NCBI RefSeq assembly: GCF_014898815.1
Contig: NW_026515427.1
Coordinates: 1-64,000, forward strand
DNA: 64,000 nt
Reading direction: 5' to 3'
Source: Panonychus citri
Lineage: Eukaryota; Arthropoda; Arachnida; Trombidiformes; Tetranychidae
Position 1 is the first letter of the stretch; every line of letters starts with the position of its first letter. The translations under genes and the position numbers were made by a program. Of this stretch, positions 59,565-64,000 are shown piece by piece. The notes beneath the pieces were generated by a model. The model ran no database searches. It worked only from the letters and a program-made list of their open reading frames with translations, and was not told the origin of the DNA.

Positions 59565-59720
59565 ACATTGATTGTATTACTTTGTATAATTTTAATTCTT
59601 AAAAATTTTAATCATTCCCCATTCCTCTTTCCTAGTAACAACATTAAAAATATAAGAGTTGGTTATAAGTTGGTTGTGATTAAGTTAAATTCTTAAATTA
59701 TATTTAAATTGTTGTTACAT
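59565..59720 (+). repeat. Dispersed repeat, copy 2 (empty site)
   Basis: Same sequence as the flanks of the solo LTR, uninterrupted: GAGTTGGTTATAAGTTGG, with a single GTTA at 59,662-59,665. Confidence 0.85.
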
Positions 59721-59779
59721 CTATTGAAAACATCAAGATCATCTTAAAAAGCTATGCTCTCATGTAACAACTCGTTCGT

Positions 59780-60028
59780 TATACAGGGCGTAACAACCAA
59801 ATATCCGAAAAAATTTCTCGGGAAAAGTTTTGCATCGAAATGTACCACTTTTACAACTTTGAGAAGCCAATGCTCGGTAGCGGCTTTATTGAAAAGTTCT
59901 AAACCAGAACACAACAAAAATTTCACATTTTCTCTGTTGAATCTTCAAGAAAAAACTCTGACCTAATAAATAGCTTAGATATGGTAAAGCGTCGAAAGTC
60001 CGGATATACGGTTGTTACGCCCTGTATA
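59780..60028. mobile_element. 249-bp MITE with 28-bp TIRs
   Basis: TATACAGGGCGTAACAACC opens the element and is mirrored by GGTTGTTACGCCCTGTATA at the end; ATATCCG extends both arms. TA or TATA target duplication would suit a Tc1/mariner-type origin. Interior non-coding. Confidence 0.92.
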
Positions 60029-60689
60029 TTTATGTTGATGATAATAGTTGTAATTGATAGAATTGGTAGGTAAAAAACAATGTGAATAATATTAAAATTT
60101 AGTTGATGTAGAGTTTGATATTAGATTGAGAAATACATAATATTCTCTTTTTGTTTGAGAAAACAAATAATTAATATTAAATAATTGAGTAAATCTAACT
60201 TTAAAACAAGAAGATATAAGATAAAAATAGAACATGAAAAAATGATAGTTGAGGTATACGAGGAGAAGGGTTAGTTCATCCCAACTGAACATATTTTAGC
60301 TTTACATTGGGATTTTCATATTCATGTTCACTTTCATTTCACCTTCATCTTCATCTCTATTTTTATCTCCATCTCGTCTCTTTCAAGGAGACGAGGTGTT
60401 TATCTTTTCTTTGCCAACAGTACTAATTGTGTTTTTACATTCAACATCTATCGGTTGTTGTTAATTAGTTGAACTGAATTTTTACAAAGGTAAGTCGATA
60501 TTCTCTTATGTGTCATTCGTCAGTGCATTGGAAACATTTGCTATCGATTATTTTTCTTGATTTCACCACTCGATCTATTCGGAAAGAAAAATCGATTCTC
60601 TTGAACTGTCAATGTATTCGAATACAAATTCGAAATCGATTTTCTTTTGAACAAAAAGACGATGAGCAATTAGATTTAGAATCAGTACC
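60029..60689. other. Spacer downstream of the right ACSF2-like copy
   Basis: AT-rich. Small hairpin CTCGTCTC/GAGACGAG near 60,375-60,400. The frame after the ETG motif of the ACSF2-like exon continues to a stop at 60,609 without family similarity. Confidence 0.5.
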
Positions 60690-62206
60690 AGTTTCTGTGG
60701 ATTCATAACGAATAAGGTAATTTTCAGTGTGAGGATTTACTTTCAAGAATCTAATATGAACAGTTTCAACGGTGGTTGGAGCTGAACCGGTGATCACGGC
60801 TACAATTAAAAATAGAAAAGAATGATTAGTTTAATTGTTCGAGGGCAATTTGAGATCAATTCAAACTTTTAAGTGAAGGCATAGTGATGTTGTTTTTCTC
60901 TAGATAATTGATTAAATCAATCGTCATCGCTGGAACAATCATTGCATGGGAACAGTTATTTTCATTAATTGTCTCAACCAAACTCTTAACATTGTAACGA
61001 TAACCAGAAAGAGTGATTGTGATTCCCATTCGGGCCATCATTGTGATCCCATAGACAAGGCCAAAGATGTGGAAAAGAGGAACTGGAATAGCGGCAACAG
61101 TTCCTGGTTCATCAAGACCAAGTCTTCGAGCAGTTAATTGTGCATTGTTGATTAGATTACAATGTGATAATAAGGCTCCTTTAGGTTTACCGGTTGTTCC
61201 CTGTGATTAGAAACATTGAAATGAAAAGTTGGTAATTGTATTCGGATTGATCTGTATTACCGAAGTGAACATGATGATCGCTGGATCATCACTATTGACT
61301 CTTGATGAAGTTGTAGTTGATCCATCACTCGATGATAACAATTGTTTTAAAGAGAATTTGTCAAATTCTAATGAAGTTAAATTGTCACCATCAATTTGAA
61401 CCAATTTCTCAAGAGTTGAATTAGTTTTCCTATTCAATTTACTCGCTATGTTGGCGAAATCATTGACCACCGTTTGTTGGGAAGACTGACCAGGTACGAA
61501 TAAAACTTTGGCCCCCGACTTGGCAAGAGCATATTCCAGTTCGGGTAATTTGTAAACTGGATTAAGGGTGCACAAAACTAACCCATAGCGAGCACAAGCC
61601 AATTGAATTAATATCCATTCATAACAATTTGATGACCACAAAGAGACAACATCACCTTTAGTCAAACCAAGGACAGAATCAAATGAATCAACCAGTTGAT
61701 TAACTTCTTTATTTAGATCACCAAATGATTTAACTATTTTCTGATGGCCACTGATTATCGCAGGTTGGGAATTACCTTTAAAAAGAGAAAACAAATCAAG
61801 TAAATTAATCTTATCATTAAGGTAAAGGAAAAGTAAACCTTAGGCTCTAATCAGCTGATCGCCAAAACCTTCACCGAGACCTTTAATTACTCACGTTGAT
61901 CAGAACTTAATTGTAGAGCATCACCAATGGAATAAAATTCTAGATTAGCTGGAGAAACACCATAAGCATATGAGTATGGGTGAAGAATGAAAGTTCAGGT
62001 TAAGAGAAAATAAACAAATGAGTAGAAATGAGTTTGTAGACTTGCGACGATTTTGATGAATTGAATCTTTGTTGGTTTGGTGATTTTGATGAATTGGAAT
62101 GACTAGAGGTCAATGGAATTGAATTAAATCTTGAAAAGAAAGTAAATCATAAATTATTTCAAGAAATTAAATGTTTTGATGACGAGAAACGGTTTAAAAT
62201 CATCAT
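60690..62206 (-). pseudogene. ACSF2-like acyl-CoA synthetase, right copy, C-terminally truncated
   Basis: More complete than the left copy. Exons: presequence from ATG 62,206 (TGA after 16 codons; donor GC instead of GT at 62,045); exon ending 61,895 (EFYSIGDALQLSSDQ); main exon 61,775-61,261 (same 515 nt as left); exon 61,200-60,867 with the P-loop GTTGKPKGALLSHCN, PVPLFHIFGLVYG and NNCSHAMIVPAMT; exon from 60,799 with VITGSAPTT and YESTETG, the equivalent of the YGxTE motif. After that, similarity stops. The adenylate-closing Asp, the GRxKD hinge and the C-terminal lobe are missing, so activity is not expected unless further exons lie elsewhere. Confidence 0.85.
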
Positions 62207-62272
62207 GACTTTTCGCTGTAAAATTGAGACAATCAATTGGAGAGGAAAAGATGAACAAAACAAAGTCTACGA

Positions 62273-62476
62273 TTGCCGAGAATTAAAATTAAATGGTTGA
62301 ATTGGTTGTCTTTTCTGTCGGTACATTATTTGTTTACTTTTGATATGGCCAACTTGTGGAACATGTTAAGGTCAAAAGATTTCGTATGCTTTGGATATTC
62401 GTTGATTGGTCATTCGCTTATTTTCCTATGTAGTGTCTCTTCGAATAACATAGTTGATATTGGTCCAGAAGGTTAA
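62273..62476 (+). CDS. Small conserved ORF, right copy
   Basis: Same 67-codon frame as 31,749-31,952 in opposite orientation: MPRIKIKWLNWLSF, MANLWNMLRSKDF, GYSLIGHSLIFLCSV, VDIGPEG. Intact. About 70 bp from the ACSF2-like start, divergent, and 590 bp upstream of the sidestep-like gene on the same strand. It may be a first coding exon or a short membrane protein. Conservation of frame between two copies is the main support. Confidence 0.45.
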   Translation: MPRIKIKWLNWLSFLSVHYLFTFDMANLWNMLRSKDFVCFGYSLIGHSLIFLCSVSSNNIVDIGPEG

Positions 62477-63063
62477 TTGAGTTCTGTACCAAGAGAGGTC
62501 AGCAGTGCACAGAAAACTTGACTACCAAACAAAAAGTAAAAATGAGTTGACTCAATGATTGTGATAGTTTAGTTTTTATGATAAAAGTTATTTTACTCAT
62601 TCCCAGTAAATGATCAAACCAAATAAGTTTATAGTTCTATCAAAAAATTGAGTTAATTTAAATTGAAGAAAATGTGAAACTTTCAGTGTTTAATGAAATG
62701 AATTAGAAACAAGTAATTAGGAGACACAATTAGACATCGTAAAAAATTGATTATTTCTCATTTTAAACACCGATAATAAACATAATCAAAATTCTGTTAA
62801 TTTGAACCGCAACTTCATCTATTTATTTTATAAATTGATTGTGTTTGGTTGAACACTTTATGTATCAATAATTATTATTATTTGCTCATTAATTTGATTC
62901 ATCAAAGTTGTTAATTAACGCGAATTGAGTGAATCATCATCATCATCATATTCACTTAATAATCAATATTTTGTGTTTTTATCAAGATATCATCATTATC
63001 ATAATAATCATCATCTTAGTCTCTATCAAAATAATTTAATTTAATTTAACTGTTTCAACAAAA

Positions 63064-63232
63064 ATGAGAAGGAAATTAATGTTTCTTAATTGTGATTCAG
63101 TTGCTACTCAAACAATTTGGATATCTAAATCATCACCGGTGACATGTCTTCAATTACTATTATTTTTACTGATACTTAATTGTAGTTACAATTTGTCTGT
63201 AAATTCACAAAGTTTAGAAATTGACTATTCAG
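63064..63232 (+). CDS. Sidestep-like protein, signal-peptide exon, right copy (intact)
   Basis: ATG preceded by AACAAAA opens a 56-codon exon ending in phase 1 at a GTATTTAT donor. Residues 28-42 (CLQLLLFLLILNCSY) form the hydrophobic core of a secretion signal with cleavage likely in the SVNSQS region. It joins the Ig1 exon at 63,325 to give DYSGHTEVEG. The left copy at 29,175-29,344 is frameshifted, so this is the better model of the gene start. Confidence 0.85.
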
Positions 63233-63324
63233 GTATTTATGATTTGCTTAATTATCATTATTGATGATCCAATGGTTGTATTCCAATCTATTAAAATTCA
63301 CTTTCTCTCTTTCTCAATGTTTAG

Positions 63325-63666
63325 GTCACACAGAAGTCGAAGGTATCGCTGGTCGATCAGTCTCTTTACCATGTAACATAACGATAACCAACGGGAATAT
63401 TAAAGAAGTGGCCATTATTTTATGGTACAAAGGAGAGACTGGAATTCCTGTTTATACAGTTGACACTCGGAATAAAAGTTCATTAAGTGGTTCAATTCAT
63501 ATTCCATCGAGTTCTTATAAGAGTCGATCTTATTTTGATATGTCCAAAAGTCCACCGACTCTACGATTAGATAAAGTTAGTGAAAAAGACTCAGGTGAAT
63601 ATCGATGTAGAGTCGATTATGAAAAATATCCAACACAAAACTTTCACATCAACCTAACAGTTATCG
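63325..63666 (+). CDS. Sidestep-like protein, Ig1 exon, right copy (intact)
   Basis: 342-nt exon, acceptor TGTTTAG and donor GTAAGTTC, both phase 1. V-type Ig domain: RSVSLPCNI (first Cys), AIILWYKGETGIPVYTVD (core Trp), then RLDKVSEKDSGEYRCRV with the D-x-G-x-Y-x-C signature, and INLTVIG. The WYK-x7-IYSxD-like strand followed by an extended loop is characteristic of Sidestep Ig1. The gene continues to the right beyond the window. Confidence 0.9.
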
Positions 63667-64000
63667 GTAAGTTCAATTAATTTCCTTCAATTTACTCAAT
63701 TCAGGAATGTAACTAGAACTTTTAGCTTTCCAATTCAATCATAATGAACTTTTTTGCATAAAATAAACACCACTACAACTTAAAGCAATCATAAAAATAA
63801 TCACTTTCACTGAAGAAAATTACTCATTCTCTGAGTTTCATGATATTCATGCTACTAGAAAGATACACGAAATTTTTCATCATCTACAAAACCTCAACAT
63901 TTGCATATACATTGAATTTTCATCCTTCTTACTTTTCAGATTATCATTTACAGGAAAAGTTAGAGGAGAAACGACTCAACTTTTTATAAGTTTCCAAATC
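63667..64000 (+). other. Intron of the right sidestep-like gene
   Basis: Homology with the left arm ends about 15 bases past the donor (near 63,680). The rest is AT-rich with no exon seen. Confidence 0.6.

Noticed and set aside
59744..59966. Small ORFs on both strands
   Set aside because: Both lie within the 249-bp MITE and mirror each other; no coding evidence.

Overview
The window is AT-rich eukaryotic DNA with spliced genes, long GAT/TCA-rich introns, invertebrate-type transposons and a Sidestep-like immunoglobulin gene. This points to an arthropod, and I would guess a mite or another chelicerate; the species cannot be fixed from the sequence. Several single-base breaks fall in or near homopolymers, so some 'pseudogene' calls could be long-read assembly errors. 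Layout, left third (1-29.35 kb): a minus-strand gene for a Sidestep-family cell-surface protein. Its exons run from right to left: signal peptide, Ig1, two half-exons of Ig2 separated by about 16 kb, Ig3, Ig4. All junctions I could place are phase 1. Ig3 and Ig4 are intact. The 5' exons carry frameshifts, a lost splice acceptor and a stop codon. The rest of this third is intron with microsatellites. Inverted duplication: the 5' end of that gene, a small conserved ORF and a divergent ACSF2-like acyl-CoA synthetase gene occur twice, in opposite orientation, at 28.6-33.05 kb and 60.7-63.7 kb. The right Sidestep copy is intact and runs off the window on the plus strand. The left arm is interrupted by about 1.7 kb holding a COG3 gene fragment, flanked by a roughly 150-bp direct repeat. 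Both ACSF2 copies are truncated. Between the arms (33-60 kb) is a transposon-rich spacer. It holds a Merlin-like transposase whose two halves face opposite ways, a MITE with about 60-bp inverted repeats, and an 11-kb Ty3/Gypsy-type retroelement (36,838-47,854) with 243-bp LTRs, an ATAT target duplication, tandem-repeat leader, gag, pol, an env-like region and a further long broken reading frame with a zinc knuckle between env and the 3' LTR. To its right lie a zfh1/ZEB zinc-finger fragment bracketed by two 103-bp repeats, decayed gag-like pieces, a solo LTR whose empty paralogous site is still present 4 kb away, a 1.85-kb inverted-repeat element carrying two small spliced genes, and another MITE. 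The host genes (sidestep-like, ACSF2-like, COG3, zfh1) have no obvious joint pathway; their proximity reflects duplication and fragment insertion. The most unusual items are the extra zinc-knuckle reading frame of the retroelement, its recurring CCGGTGATGGGG motif, and the cluster of unrecognised small genes at 53.7-59.5 kb.
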